In this document: piece after piece, positions 25,376 to 37,522 of the stretch
Layout of the letters: the number at the start of each line of letters is the position of its first letter
Numbering within the stretch: position 1 is the first letter of the stretch
NCBI GenBank assembly: GCA_037127255.1
Contig: JBANSL010000003.1
Location: 50,500,314 to 50,564,313 of the forward strand
Direction of reading: 5' to 3'
DNA from: Persicaria tinctoria
Lineage: Eukaryota > Streptophyta > Magnoliopsida > Caryophyllales > Polygonaceae
Length of the DNA stretch: 64,000 bases
The notes under the pieces: model-generated
Seen by the model: the letters and a program-made list of their open reading frames with translations, nothing else
What the model was told of the DNA's origin: nothing
The model's database searches: none
Position numbers and translations under genes: made by a program

Positions 25376-26572
25376 AAGATGGTATCAGAGCTGAGGTTGT
25401 GCAAACCGAGTATGATAGGTTGAAGTGGTTTTGAAAATGGCCCAAGGTTTTCAAATGTTTTTTTTTCAAAATGTTTTAGAAAGGGCAAAATGAATTTCAT
25501 ATGGCTAACTCAAATGGACTAAATAAGAACTTGACTCAATAAATCTGGTAATCAAACAAAGGGAAATGAAGGGGTAGTGAAAACGCTAGACCATCCCTAT
25601 TGGATTTAGTTGGGAACGGGTAGGCAAAATATAGCTTATTCTTTACAGATGGGCCTACAAGACTCCAAGGCTTTGCGTCGTAGTGGCTGGAGTGGCGAGT
25701 TAGGTAGAGACCGTGAGGTGTTGCCCCTCCGGTTAGTCGCCCCTCGAAGGGCGCCCCATAGGATAGCTTGATTGTTGACTGTTTTGTGCTGAGTGCTGTT
25801 TGGTTAAATTGGATACTTGGCTGATATTTTGACTATGAATCATGTGTTAAATGCCTATGTGAATGGAATAGCGGGGGAGATCTTCTGCCATTATTGACTA
25901 TTTCCTTCTTCGGTCTTCTTTTCCCGACCCCACTAAACGTCTTTATTGAGCTTTTCTTGCGATGTCGGTGTGATCTACGGGAAACTGGGAGGACTAACCC
26001 CATCTAAGGTTGTATTGGAGTATGATATTTACTTGATCCATTTGCTACCCTACTCGAGAGTCACATGAATATTCCACGGGAAACAAGTAATTGGGATTAT
26101 GGGAGTGAGTCAGAGTCGCCCTTGTAGATCTCTGTCGAGTTATCTTAAATGTTACATCCATGATTGCATGATTCCATATGTACTACCCCCTAGACTTGCA
26201 GATTGATTGATAGTGTCAAATTATGCCTACATGTCTTGATGTCCATGTTTAGCCATTTCTTAGGTTCGTGTTACATTTTATGCCTATATCATCCCAGCCT
26301 GATCTACTTAATATGCGTATTGTTATACTAATTCTTGAATGTATGTGTCATGTGTTAGGGAGCTACCTAATTCTATGTAAATAAGCTCATGATAGTGTGA
26401 TCGTTCCATTCTGATATCCTGTTAGAGTGAGTCTTTACTTAATGAATGCGTGTTATAACTTGATGTTCAACCTACCTCGTATGATGCTTAATTTCCAGCA
26501 TGCTAACCTAACTGTCATGCCATGATGATCTCCATGTTTCTTTCATACTTTCATGAATATATGTCCTGACAC
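25376..26572 (+). other. Partial second interior, truncated
   Basis: 1197 bp colinear with 17008-18204, including a second TGGTATCAGAGC primer site at 25380-25391. Similarity ends after GACAC at 26572, where unrelated sequence starts. Confidence 0.9.
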
Positions 26573-27109
26573 AAATATGGCATGATTTTACACTGTGAGA
26601 GTGGAATTCGAATGGATTAGGGGATGAATGCAAAAACACCGAACATATTACGGGGGGACGTATAGAGAAGCCAAAGGTTGAAGATGAAGTTATGATTTTT
26701 GACATTGGGAAGTGATGGCCTTTATTTTTTATTCTAATTAATGAAGTTTCTGATAAGAGAAGCCCAACTGCCCAAGCGTGCTCCGACTTTATTTATTTTT
26801 CTAATTAATCAAGTTATGCTTTTGCAAATTAAAAAAAAATCTAGGGGAATTACTACTAAATACCCTACTTTGATATTTGATTTGCAAAAATACCTAGATT
26901 TGAAAACAATGGCATCAATATATAAAAATTTACAAAAATACTTTATTTTATTATCAAAACTACCCACCAGGCCACCACCCCAAAAAATCAGGAAAAAAAA
27001 AGTTAAATATTTTAAGTATTTTTTAAATTTCTGATATTTTTAAATTATATTAAATAATCAAATAATAATAAAAATCTGAAAGTAAAAAAAAAAATCTCAA
27101 TCCCCTTCA

Positions 27110-27445
27110 TCTGGACTGATAGACCCGACCCCCAAATCCCAATCCAAACCCTAACCAAAACACAAAATCCCATCCCTCTCCGGCTCTGTCGGCTCCAACC
27201 CTAGGTATTCGGCGATCGGACCATAGCTCGTGTCTCCTCCTCCGTCGCCTGCGCCTACACTTCCGCGCCCCCGACCGACCCAATCCCAATCGCTAACCAG
27301 GACAAACAAGCGCCCCGACCGTCGCCGCCCATACCCTCTGTCGTTGTGCGAACATTCCGACGCAATCAGTCTCCGGCTCCGGCCTCGACCCCAAGAGAAG
27401 ACCAACCCTCCGGCTCCATCAGGGTTAAAAATCCGGTTGTTATGA
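27110..27445. other. GC-rich island, possible captured gene 5' end
   Basis: A compositional island in AT-rich surroundings. The plus strand has a proline/arginine-rich 71-codon ORF (27230-27445) and the minus strand an arginine/glycine-rich one. The look is of a 5' exon captured by a DNA transposon, but no protein was recognised. Confidence 0.3.
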
Positions 27446-28222
27446 TTTAGGTCAAAATCGTATCTTTACACAATCTCCCGCCGATTTTTGATCATATCCT
27501 GTCAGTATTCATATTTAAGATTGTCAAGAACCCCACTTATCCTGTCACTATGGTTAATAATCCTGAAGATATATACTGACAATCGTTTTGTAAATATGGT
27601 TAATGAACATATGATTGACCGTATCTTCATTGATTCTCTCCCCGATTATAGGTTTAATCCTGTCAAAATAAACATGAAGACTGTCACTATAAACATTTTT
27701 CCTGTCATGTACGTGGAACAAATAACTTTGTCATCTTGGGCATACCTTTAATTTATAGTTATGGTATTGATAAAATCGTATCTTTATACTCTTTCCTATT
27801 ATAGATTTATAGACCTCATCCTGTCATTATTAGATATCTGTTTTGTCATCAAAAACATATATCCTGTCAACAACAAATATATCCTTGTCAATAATTGATT
27901 CTCTTAATAAGGCAATGATTTTCATCCGGCTAGTTTTATTATTCTTAAATTTCCTAGAAAAATATATTAAAAACATTATTTTAATATATATATATTTTTT
28001 AATTTTTTAATTTTCTTTTAATTCATAATACTCCTTTTAATGATTTTTATATTTAAATTTAAAGATAAAATCAGTAATTATTTTAAGCACAAATAGCCTA
28101 TTTTTTAGCACGTATGACCCAACTATTCTATTTTTGCTATTCTCAGAAAACGGATATACTTTTGCAAAGCGAACACCGATTTGGTGTATTTCTGCAAATC
28201 GACCAAAAATCTAACCGGAGCT

Positions 28223-28310
28223 ATAAAAAAAATCTAACCCTAAGCTAAACCCTAAACCCTAACCTTAACCCTAACGTAAACCCTAACTCTAACCCTAACC
28301 TATAAACACT
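28223..28310 (-). repeat. Degenerate telomere-like repeats (CCCTAAA type)
   Basis: About ten adjoining copies of CCCTAA(A/C)-like units, complementary to the plant telomere repeat TTTAGGG but irregular (AACCCTAAG, CCTTAACCC, CCCTAACT). An interstitial block, not a chromosome end. Confidence 0.7.
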
Positions 28311-28317
28311 AAGCAAT

Positions 28318-28790
28318 TACGATTCAATCATATAATTCGATCCGATCTTAGTGTATGATTCGATCCAATCTTAATTCTTTCATACTTCTTTATTATTCGA
28401 TTGTATAATTTGATCCGTTCTTAATTAGGATTCAATCGTATAATTGGATCCGATCTTAATTAGGATTCCATCATATAATTTGATTCGATCTTAATTAGGA
28501 TTCAATCGTATAGTTCGATCCGATCTTAATTCTTTCATACTTCTTTATGATTCGATTGTATAATTCAATCCGATCTTAATTAGGATTCAACCGTATAATT
28601 CGATCCGATCATAATTCTTTCATACTTCGCTATGATTTGATCATACTTCTTGAATCATACTTAAAGTATATGATTCGATCATACTTCTTCAACCATACTT
28701 AGATTATATGATTTCATCATACATAAATTATATGATTCGATCATACTTCTTTATCAATCGATCATACCGACGGTATCGTTGAATGACTTC
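28318..28790. repeat. Minisatellite, ~36-bp unit
   Basis: Imperfect tandem units built on GATTCAATCGTATAATTC, then GATCCGATCTTAATTAG, with variants that add TCTTTCATACTTCTTTAT. At least eight units are seen before the pattern decays into ATACTTCTT-type words near 28640-28790. Confidence 0.8.
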
Positions 28791-28984
28791 AATCATACTT
28801 CCAGTTAATATTTAAATAACAATAATATGATTCGATTATTATTATAAGTTAGATTATTTCAATATCATAACTTATATTAAATAACGATAGTGTAATCATA
28901 CTTCCTTGTCACTTAGATGAATTGACCAATTTACTTTAATTCCAATAGTTTATTCCTTGTAACTTAGATTAATGATGATTTATA

Positions 28985-29632
28985 AAAAAAAATCTGAATG
29001 ACTACTTTTTTGGGCAATTTGTTTTAAAATAATACATTTTTTTTTGAAAAAATATCAATTAATCTTATTTATTTTTAAAAAAAATCTTAATGACGATTTT
29101 TTTTGGGAAAAATGTCTCAAATATTATATTTTGTAGTTCAAAAATATCTATTAATCTTATTTATATATATATATATATATAAATCTTAATGACTACTTTT
29201 TTTGGACAAAAAAGTCTCAAATATTATATTTTATATTTCAAAAATATCAATTAATCTTATTTATATATATATATAAATCTCAACGACTACTTTTTTTGGG
29301 CAAAAAAGTCTCAAATATTATATTTTGTACTTAAAAATTATCAATTAATCTTATTTATTTAAAAACAAAATCTAAATGACTAATTTTTTTGGCCAAAGAA
29401 GTCTCAAATATTATATTTTTGTAGTTCAAAAATATTAATTAATCTTATTTATTTATAAAAAAAATCTTAATGACTACTTTTTTGGGAAAAAAAAGTCTCA
29501 AATATTATATTTTGTAGTTCAAAAATATCGATTAATCTTATTTCATTCTAAAAAAAAATCTAAATGACTATTTTCTTAGGGGAAATTTTTTTAAATATTA
29601 TATTTTGTAGTGAAAAATATAAAAGACAACAT
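28985..29632. repeat. Tandem array, ~94-bp unit, about 7 copies
   Basis: Units start at about 28989, 29084, 29183, 29276, 29370, 29464 and 29558. Each reads AATCTNAATGACTACTTTTTT, then GTCTCAAATATTATATTTTG, then TCAATTAATCTTATTTAT. Short TA runs of different length separate some units. It is AT-rich and satellite-like. Confidence 0.88.
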
Positions 29633-29740
29633 TTTTAAATTTAAAATAAAAACACCGAACATATTACATTTTGTACTTCAAATTTCAAAATATCAATTAA
29701 TCTTACTGAGTATTTAATTCTAAAAAGCAATAGTACAGCT

Positions 29741-30059
29741 GTTTTCCATTTGCTCCCAAGTCCAACAAAATTAATTACGAACAATGAATACAAGGAATAT
29801 TGTATTACTGTTCATTCATCTTCCTCATTCACTCATTCCACACAGGGCTCCGCCGCATCGTCTTATTCGACTTTACCTCAGACAAGAGCGCTCAGCTTCG
29901 GCTTCTTCGCATTTCATCGTCCATCGAAAGCGGGACGCCAGGGATTCGATAGATTTACCGAACTGATACGAGTATCGCCCCGAATCGGACACGAAGTATC
30001 CAATTCGGACTTCGTATAGGCGTGTCGCGAATCCCACAACGATGCCCTAGAGAGGTTGA
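29741..30059. other. Gene-free stretch between satellite and LINE
   Basis: Contains an 89-codon ORF (29750-30019, plus) of balanced composition that resembles no family I recognise. It lies between the tandem array and the 3'-truncated end of the LINE and may be a relic of a host exon or another element. Confidence 0.3.
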
Positions 30060-31158
30060 TTAGCTTCCCCAGTAATTTCTTTAGTCTTTCGGTTAAAATC
30101 TTTTATATTATTTTATAAATCGTTAAGTAGTGACTAATGGGTCTATAGTGACCTGTTGTAGTCGGATTTTCCGTTTTTGGTAATATTGTAATGAATGTAT
30201 GATTTATTTGTCTAAGAATCCTTCCAGACAGGAAGAAACTTTTAACCGCTCTAATAACAGATGGACCAACCGCAGCCCACGATGCCTTGTAGAATTCGGT
30301 TGACATCCCTTCAGGCCCCGGAGCCTTATTCCGGCCTAAGCAAAACAATGCGTTTTTTTATTTCTCCGTTTGAGGGTATGGCTGTAAGCATTTTATTTTC
30401 CTCAGTTGTGATGTCTGGAGAGATCAAATTAAGAAACTCATTCAATGTTATTCTCCCCTTTTGTTTTGTAAATCTCTTCTGGAAGTCATTTTTAATCTCA
30501 TTATTAATGTTATTCTCCCCTGTTATTTGAGTGCCTTCAGATGTTTTTATTCTTCTTATGAACTTTCTATTTCTTTTTCCAGATGCAATTCTATGAAAGT
30601 ATCCAGTGTTTGAGTCTGATAGCTTAATATGTTTAGATTTGGCTCTTTGATTCCAGTATAATTTCTGAAAAAGAAGCACCTTCTCTTTCTTTCTGATCAG
30701 GTTTCCTTCATTTAAATGCATGTTATTGGTCATGTTATTTGTCAGGCCTTGTTGCATTTGGAGTAATTATGCTTCAACTTTTTGCAATTGTCGGAAAATG
30801 TTGCCAAACGTATTTTTTTTTCGAACTTTTTGCTTTATCTTTTAATAACTTAGTTTTCCGGACAAGTTGATACATTGCCGAACCATGGCATTTGAATCGC
30901 CACGCTTTTTTTACGGTATTCTTGAAGTCATTGCGTTGTAGCCAAACGTTTTCAACTTTGAATGGCGGGGTTTTGAATGTTTGACTACCAGTTAGTTCAA
31001 TGGTTATTGAATAGTGGTCAGAGGATGAGAAAGCCCCATTTTTTGTACAAATAGTCGGGTATTGGGGTATTATATCATGTTGAACCAATACTCTATCTAG
31101 TTTCTCTTTTATGTTCCCAATTTCTGCTTGTTTCTTTTTCCAGGTAAATTGGTTACCC

Positions 31159-31898
31159 TGTAAAGGCCCGGATTTTTCAATAATAAATTTATGATATGCC
31201 TGTGGGCTTTATTGTGGAGCGGGTTAGGCATGCGTGCCGCCCTATTATGAATGAATGCATTCACGAGCTGGCCAGTCTCCGCCTGTCGGAAGGGGTGGAG
31301 GTAGGAGAGGGATATGCCACTTGGCATTGTCTTGGGCCCTTTACAGTATTTCTGCACATTATTATGAACTAGGAGCATGCTAGTGTGTTTGAATTTCGTA
31401 CTGCATTAGAGCATCTTTATTAGGTATAGCGTATATGTGTGCTTATGGTTGGGATGCAGAGTTAAGTGGGCATCGATCTGATCCCGCCCCAAATCAATTT
31501 TTTTAGGAATTATTTATGTTCATCCTATCGGTGCTGTTTGCTTATTGCGCGGGTCATTTATCGGCGGAGAGTGAGCGCTGGAGTTATAGACTTCACCAGA
31601 CTCTGATTATATTGTTTTGGATTTATACTTTTGACTCCGTTTTGACCCGGCTCCGCCGTGGCACTTGTATCTGTACTTTACTTCCGCTTTACTTCCGTTT
31701 GAAATGGTTTCCGCGACATAGTCTTAGGACAGGTTAAGGGTACCCAACGGCCCTTCGAGATTTTAGGGTTTGAAATCCCTCTTTCTACAAATCTTAAAAT
31801 GAGTTTGAAACCTCGACCCGTACCTGGATTGCAAGATCCGAACAAGGGGTTTTATCCCTTGAAACGTAACCCAGAAATCATAATTCTGGGCCGTTACA
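31159..31898 (+). mobile_element. Internally deleted solo LTR (740 bp) of the LARD-like family, inside the LINE
   Basis: It starts TGTAAAGGCCCGG and ends GGGCCGTTACA, flanked by perfect TACCC (31154-31158 and 31899-31903). Only the first ~35 bases and the last ~700 bases of the 2.7-kb LTR are kept; the join lies near 31193. It splits the LINE endonuclease coding region. Confidence 0.9.
31870..31890 (+). promoter_or_regulatory. LTR 3'-end hairpin (mini-LTR copy)
   Basis: Arms CCCAGAA and TTCTGGG pair perfectly around loop ATCATAA. The arms differ from those of the other copies at paired positions. Confidence 0.75.
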
Positions 31899-33850
31899 TA
31901 CCCAATGAAGGAATATCCTCCAGGGAGCACTAATTCTTAATTTCTGCGAGTCTGACAAATCTTCGCGAATGCGTTGCCGCACCCCCCTCTTTATCAGTAA
32001 ATCTTCCGATTTCATTGAAATCACCCATAACAATGCATGGGATAGTGGCATGTTTTATCGCATCGATCACTAGATTCCAGAATCCTGTTTTATCTCTTTC
32101 ATGGGAAGGGTTGTAGATGAACCAAATTAGGCAAGACAAATTGTCGATGAGGTTGGTGTATTTGGTGACGATGGCCCTAAGCATCTGTGCTATTACTTCA
32201 ATTGTTTCATTTAGAATGCTACTCTTCTTCCAGAGTATTCCTAGGCCGCCTGACATGCCAGTAGTAGGAGACCAAATATCTTTATCAAACCCCGCCCCTT
32301 CCATATAGAAGGTGCGGGAATGTTTTCCGTTTTTGTTTCTGCAAGTGCAAGCAGTTGTATATGTTCTGATTGACACCATGTTTTAATATATATCCAGAAC
32401 GTTGGCCGTCCGATCCCTCTTCAATTCCAAAAACTATTCTTCATTTTTAACTGGTTTTTGGGAGAGCGAGACAAATACTCGCAACTCACCATTAGATTAA
32501 TGCGATGGTGTTGGTTTATTATAGCAATTGTATTTATCCATTTTTCCTTGTCTTTGAATTTTTTCATTGTCCCCCTTATGTTAGAGTATTGTTGTCCCAA
32601 TCGAGATTGATGAGATAATGTTTTTCTTTACAACCAATGTTTGGGAAAGAGACCGAATGGAAGCGAGTTTCATCTTTGTTTTATTCTCATCAGAATCTTG
32701 TCGGTCTCTATATTTAGGCTCTACAGGGACTGGTTTCCCCTTTAGGGCCACCTGCCAAGGCATCTGGTCACCTGGTCCAACCATATCAATTCTAGGTTGG
32801 TCATCTTGTTCGACCTGGATGGTGTTAGAACTAAATGCATAGTGTTTGTGCTTGTATTATGTAGGTTTTGTGTATGATACGTGCTCTTGGTTGTTCAGGT
32901 TAAGAAGGTTCAAATCAACTTCCAAGCACATAAGGATGGAAAAAAGATCACCAAGCATGGCCAGCAAGTCACTAGATTTACATAAAATCAGATTCTCACA
33001 GTTATTTTTAGTAGCAATTCTCATTGTCCGATAGAAACCAAACACATAGCAACCATATATACGCCATATGGTACATGTGAAGGGATGAATTTTCGAGGTA
33101 GTTAGTATATCCATAAATTTACCAATTCTACTGATAGTCGTAAGAACACTCTCGGAAGCAAAGTTCCACTTCAAACACATGTTCATAAAATGAACTCTCT
33201 GGTTATAATTGTCAGAAAATAGACACCAACGTTCATCAGCCAAGGAGTAATAGATGGGGACTCTAGTTGAAATAAAGGTTTTGATTAATGCATTGGTCCT
33301 GTCCCCATAACCCAAAATAATGGGTAACAAGGCAGTGTTCTAGTTAAGATCTCCCATAATACCATCTAAATCAATTTTCCAAAGCACAACAACAATCACA
33401 AAAGTAATGATCAAATTATTTGAGTCAATTAAAACGGAAAGATCCAAGACATAGGGAAACATGTACAAAGGAATCTCGCCATCACGGTTCATGACAACCT
33501 GAGGGCAAAGCCCCACCGAAGCAAAGCCCCACCAGGGTCTCGCAGCCTCCCACAGGACACAGGCAAGAATAAGTTTCAGGTCCACGAAGACGAAACGATC
33601 GACACTAGCCCTGCCCAAACGCCACCCCAGTCGCCGCCAGCAGACATATCTCTTCAAACAAACATTCTATTCTGGACGTTTTTCCTCCCAAACTTCGACT
33701 TTTTGACACCACTTCCCTCCAAATTTGTGTACACTTGAAAGGAAGGGACGGATTTTACCGACGAAGAGCCGAGCTGCACTGATTTCGACAGCCCCTTCGA
33801 CATCTCTCAATTCTGGCTCTTTGAATTTCTTTGTGGAGGGGAAACACACA

Positions 33851-36479
33851 GTCCAAGTGTTTCAGGCCACCTCCTTCCGATCAGCATACGATCTAATCGG
33901 AAACAAAGCTTGAATCTGCGGGCGGTGGTTAATTAGGGGGTTAGGGTTTTCCGAGTGATTTGGGATTTCTGACATCGGCTCTTGACATAAAAAGCTGGGG
34001 TTGCTTGCCCACAGATTCAAGAAGAAGAAGCAAGAAGATTAGATTTGGGATTATATCCAGGTTGAGGATTGAAGGTGAGCCGTGAGGGATGAACTGGGTT
34101 TTGGGGGCATGTTCTGTAGCGGGTGAGGGTTTTTTTTTTGTGTTTACGAATATGGTTGTGCCCTTCATTTATTAATTTATACTTTTGAAATACTTAAAGC
34201 ATTACTGATATGTAGAGTTTACGATGCAGGGAAGCTGAATGGAATAAAGATTTTAACTTTAATTATGTCAAATATGAGTTTTATGAGTTCTTACATGAAT
34301 AAACAAAAACGTAGGGAGCTGGACTCGCTAATAATATCATTAATTTCTTATTACTTTGTTGGAAGAGAAACTGGTAAACAATAGTTGTTGGAGAGTAAAT
34401 TTTCACAACTTTCAAATAATGATGGTTTCATATTAAATTAATCAAGTATCAAATTGTGATTAATTTAACAGACATTCATTATTAAAATGGAAGAATGATC
34501 TACAAATCTTGGGTTGAAATTTGACATATAAACAAAAGGGTAAACTGCATAAAACCACCCTTAAAACAGCGTATATTGCTCAAAATCACCCCTTATATTC
34601 CTATTTACCGAAAACCACCCTTTAAAACCCTTCCGTTAGAAAATAACCATCCCCATGAGATTTCCGTCCATAATATGTTAAATCTTGTACAATACCACTA
34701 TATACCTCTTTTCAAAAATACAACTAGTACAGTGCCTGCGCCATTGCGCGTTTTTTTTTTAAATTATAATAATATGACAAATCAATATTATAAAATTAAA
34801 TAAAATTTTAATAAAAGTTAGTATATGATTAAAAATATATAATTTGATTGATTGAAAAAACTATAATTAATGTGATGATAATATCTCATTAAAAAGGGTT
34901 CTCATTTAAAGAAGTATATATTATAGATATTTTAAAATTATCTTATTGGAAAGAAAGAAAAATACTATCATTGTAATATTATTTAAAAGATTTAAATAAA
35001 GATAATTTTATTAAAATCACATAGATGAAAGAGAAAATATATACGATGTTATATTATCATTCTTTTAGTTTAATATGGTATATAAACAACTACATACATG
35101 TATATATTATATATTAATTCAATATTTTCAATTAAACCCGTTGGTTATAAAATATAGAATATATTAAGGAAAAAATTATAATAATGTGATGATATCACCT
35201 ATCAAAAACATGTTTCATTGAAATTATATATTAGTATTAATATTAATTCAAGACTTTGAATTGAACCACTGATTAGAAAATGGAGTATACAATGAATTGA
35301 AAAAATGACCAAAAATATCTTTACATAAGTAGACGACACATGACTGTAAAATTATGGGTTATATATAATTCAATTTGCATAGATGAATGAATCTTATTAA
35401 TTCAAAAAGAAAAGAAAAAGGAAAGACGCAACTTATATTATTTTATTTAACACGTTAATTCTTATTTTATTTTCTCAAAAACTAATTAGATTAGAAGTTA
35501 GGTAGATATAGAAAGGAAGGTAATAAAAAATCATGTATTTAAAAAAAAAGATGTTAAAAAATTTTAATCTATAATTATTAAACAAATATCTTACTTTGAA
35601 TAATTTAATAAGACCTTTATATTTGATGGATATAACCATATTTTGAATTTTTTTTATGTGTATATAATAATAAATTTTAACGAGTAGATATATATGGATA
35701 GATAATAAACTATATAAAACAAATGGCAAGTAATTGATAGACTAATTGATTTACCTTAATTATATAGATTACTATGAAAATATACTAACCTAAAATAGCT
35801 TGGCATAGAATGATGACACATGGCACATAGTTGCTTCTCATTTAATATATAATATAGATATACTACTACTAAACACCCATACCCTTTTGCAAAACTAACA
35901 CCCCCATGAAAAAATTACAAAAGTATCAATGGGTCCCCTTTTTTTTTGCAAAAGTAGCCGGTGGGATGGGCAGAGGAGAGAGGCCTCAGAGGGGGAGGAT
36001 AAAGAAAGGAGGGGGAGGGCAGAGGAGAGAGGTCTGCAAGTGGGCATGGTGGCAGAGAGAGAGAGAGAGAGGAATCATTACATGAAAAATGGGGAGAGAG
36101 GATAACATTAAATGCATATGAGAGAGAGGGGAATCCACTTTTCGCAGAGGAGGGAGGTAGAGGAGAGAGAGAAAATAGAAGTGATGTCATTGAATAAAAA
36201 TCGGAATTATGGACAACCAAGTGATCAGTTCCATGTCAACCAATACGAAATACGTGCCAAGTGCCAACAACTTAATATTGTGTGTTGACTAGACGATAAA
36301 TCGTGCCAGCAACTTAAGATTCCCCATCGTATGATTCGTGGACTTTTAAACACTTACTTTATCATTGACTTTACGTTTATTTTACTCTTCTATCATGTAC
36401 GTTTATTTAATCTATCTTCATAAATAAGTATTCCATTATTTTATATCTACAATTGTATCTCATATAAAAGATGCAAGCC
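33851..36479. other. AT-rich gene-free DNA with transposon-end-like phrases
   Basis: No protein recognised. TAAACTGCATAAAACCACCC with AAAATCACCCCTTA (about 34541-34600) and ACCCTTTTGCAAAACTAACA (about 35881-35900) resemble terminal sequences of non-autonomous Mutator-like elements, but partner ends were not found. Positions 34740-35860 are extremely AT-rich. Purine-rich microsatellite sequence is listed separately. Confidence 0.5.
35965..36185. repeat. Purine-rich (GA/GGGA) tract
   Basis: A strongly strand-asymmetric purine-rich zone made of GAGAG, GGGGGAG and GCAGAGG words, including a pure (GA) run near 36055-36071. The complement is a polypyrimidine strand. Confidence 0.8.
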
Positions 36480-36487
36480 TGTAACGG

Positions 36488-36508
36488 CTCGGGATTATGA
36501 TTCCCGAG
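36488..36508 (-). promoter_or_regulatory. LTR 3'-end hairpin (minus-strand 3' LTR copy)
   Basis: On the minus strand the arms are CTCGGGA and TCCCGAG around loop ATCATAA. The second base pair of the stem is T-A instead of the C-G seen in the plus-strand copies. Confidence 0.75.
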
Positions 36509-37206
36509 TTACGTTTTGAGGGATGAAACCCCTCGTTAGGATCTTGCGCCCCGAGTACAGGTTGAAGGTTTGAAATCGAATATGTGCAGTTTAAAGTGGG
36601 ATTTCGCACGCAAATCCGGATAGGCCGTTGGGGACCCCGGGGTAAACCCCTAGACCTGTACCTGCCCTAAGTCTACAACGCAGGAAATCCGTTATCATGC
36701 AAAAGGGCATAAGTTTTGAAAATGATACAACCAGTGCCACGACAGAGCCGGGTCAAAACAGAGTACAATTAGGGACAAATCCCAAAAGCATGAATCTGGT
36801 GAAGTCAGGTTTCAAACACTCAATCTCCGCCATAAGAATAGACCCCGTCATAACAACACAAAATCAAGCAGTGTATCGGGTACCTGAAACTATACCACCA
36901 AGTCAGGCCAAGAGTCCGCCCGCAGGTCCTCTGACCGCGCTGAGGACATATAATAAGCCTATACCTAGAATAAAGGATGCCTTCATGGAGTACTGAAATC
37001 TTAACCATACTATCATGCTCCTCATTCATATATGTAGAATATTAAGTAAGGCCTTAACAAAGAATACCAAGTGGTATATCCCTCTTCTACCACCACCCCT
37101 CTTCCAGATAGGGTGGAGACTGGCCAGTTCGATACTATATCATATCAAATCTCATCATCATATCGCATCTCATGCTCATCTCGTATCTCATGCTCATCTC
37201 GTATCT

Positions 37207-37210
<4 letters not shown>

Positions 37211-37285
<75 letters not shown>
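37211..37285. repeat. (AT)n microsatellite, ~75 bp
   Basis: An uninterrupted AT dinucleotide run inside the minus-strand LTR, preceded by short CATCTCATGCT/CATCTCGTATCT repeats (about 37150-37208). Confidence 0.95.
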
Positions 37286-37286
<1 letters not shown>

Positions 37287-37522
37287 CTCAAGGAGGACAA
37301 CACCAGATGAAACTGGGCTGCCCTATGACCCTAGCAAGGACTCTATGACTCACAGATAACGGTCGTTCTGTATTCAAACGCATACAGAATAAGAATGCTT
37401 ATTCGTAAGTGCAATTCCTAAGCATGGTACTACATGGCATGCTCTTATACATATGAAACACCTACATACTATATGACACATCAGGCAGGAGGTACTGGTT
37501 ACTGAGTAAGCCCCGGAGGTAC

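Larger units (their letters stand above)
14305..26572 (+). mobile_element. LARD-like non-autonomous LTR retrotransposon in LTR-INT-LTR-INT arrangement
   Basis: Two near-identical LTRs (14305-17007 and 22665-25375) enclose a 5.66-kb interior with an initiator-tRNA-Met primer site and a purine-rich tract before the second LTR, but no retroviral coding domain in any frame. After the second LTR a second primer site and 1197 bp of interior follow (25376-26572), colinear with 17008-18204; similarity then stops abruptly. Large LTRs with a long non-coding interior match the LARD concept. The tandem form suggests unequal recombination or a truncated second copy. The left flank cuts the hAT 5' exon; no matching target duplication lies at 26572. 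Confidence 0.85.
26573..29740. other. AT-rich gene-free DNA with embedded repeats
   Basis: No recognisable protein. The phrase TACCCTACTTTGATATTTGATTTG followed by CAAAAATACC (about 26860-26895) and the one at about 28145-28200 resemble ends of plant Mutator-like non-autonomous elements, but no inverted pair was confirmed. CCTGTCA-type words recur between 27495 and 27890. Distinct repeats are listed separately. Confidence 0.5.
30060..33850 (-). pseudogene. L1-type LINE, degenerate, minus strand
   Basis: ORF2 reads right to left. An AP-endonuclease domain (about 32380-31930: GGLGILWK and MGDFNEI) is followed, after the inserted LTR 31159-31898, by the endonuclease C-terminus with the SSDHYSI motif (about 31030). 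A linker with SDSNTGYFHRIASG (about 30600) precedes the start of RT (NKAPGPEGMSTEFYKASW near 30330-30280; HYRPIS near 30145). RT is cut off at about 30060, so the catalytic YxDD is absent. Frameshifts and stops are present. The region 33850-32580 has broken minus-strand ORFs compatible with a decayed ORF1, but this part is uncertain. Confidence 0.8.

Noticed and set aside
28223..28310. Chromosome end
   Set aside because: Units are short and irregular and flanked by other repeats on both sides; an interstitial block.
28985..29632. CRISPR-like array
   Set aside because: Repeats adjoin directly with no unique spacers, and the context is plant nuclear DNA; it is a satellite.
37015..37359. 114-codon ORF
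   Set aside because: Created by the (AT) microsatellite, which translates as alternating Ile-Tyr; it lies within an LTR.
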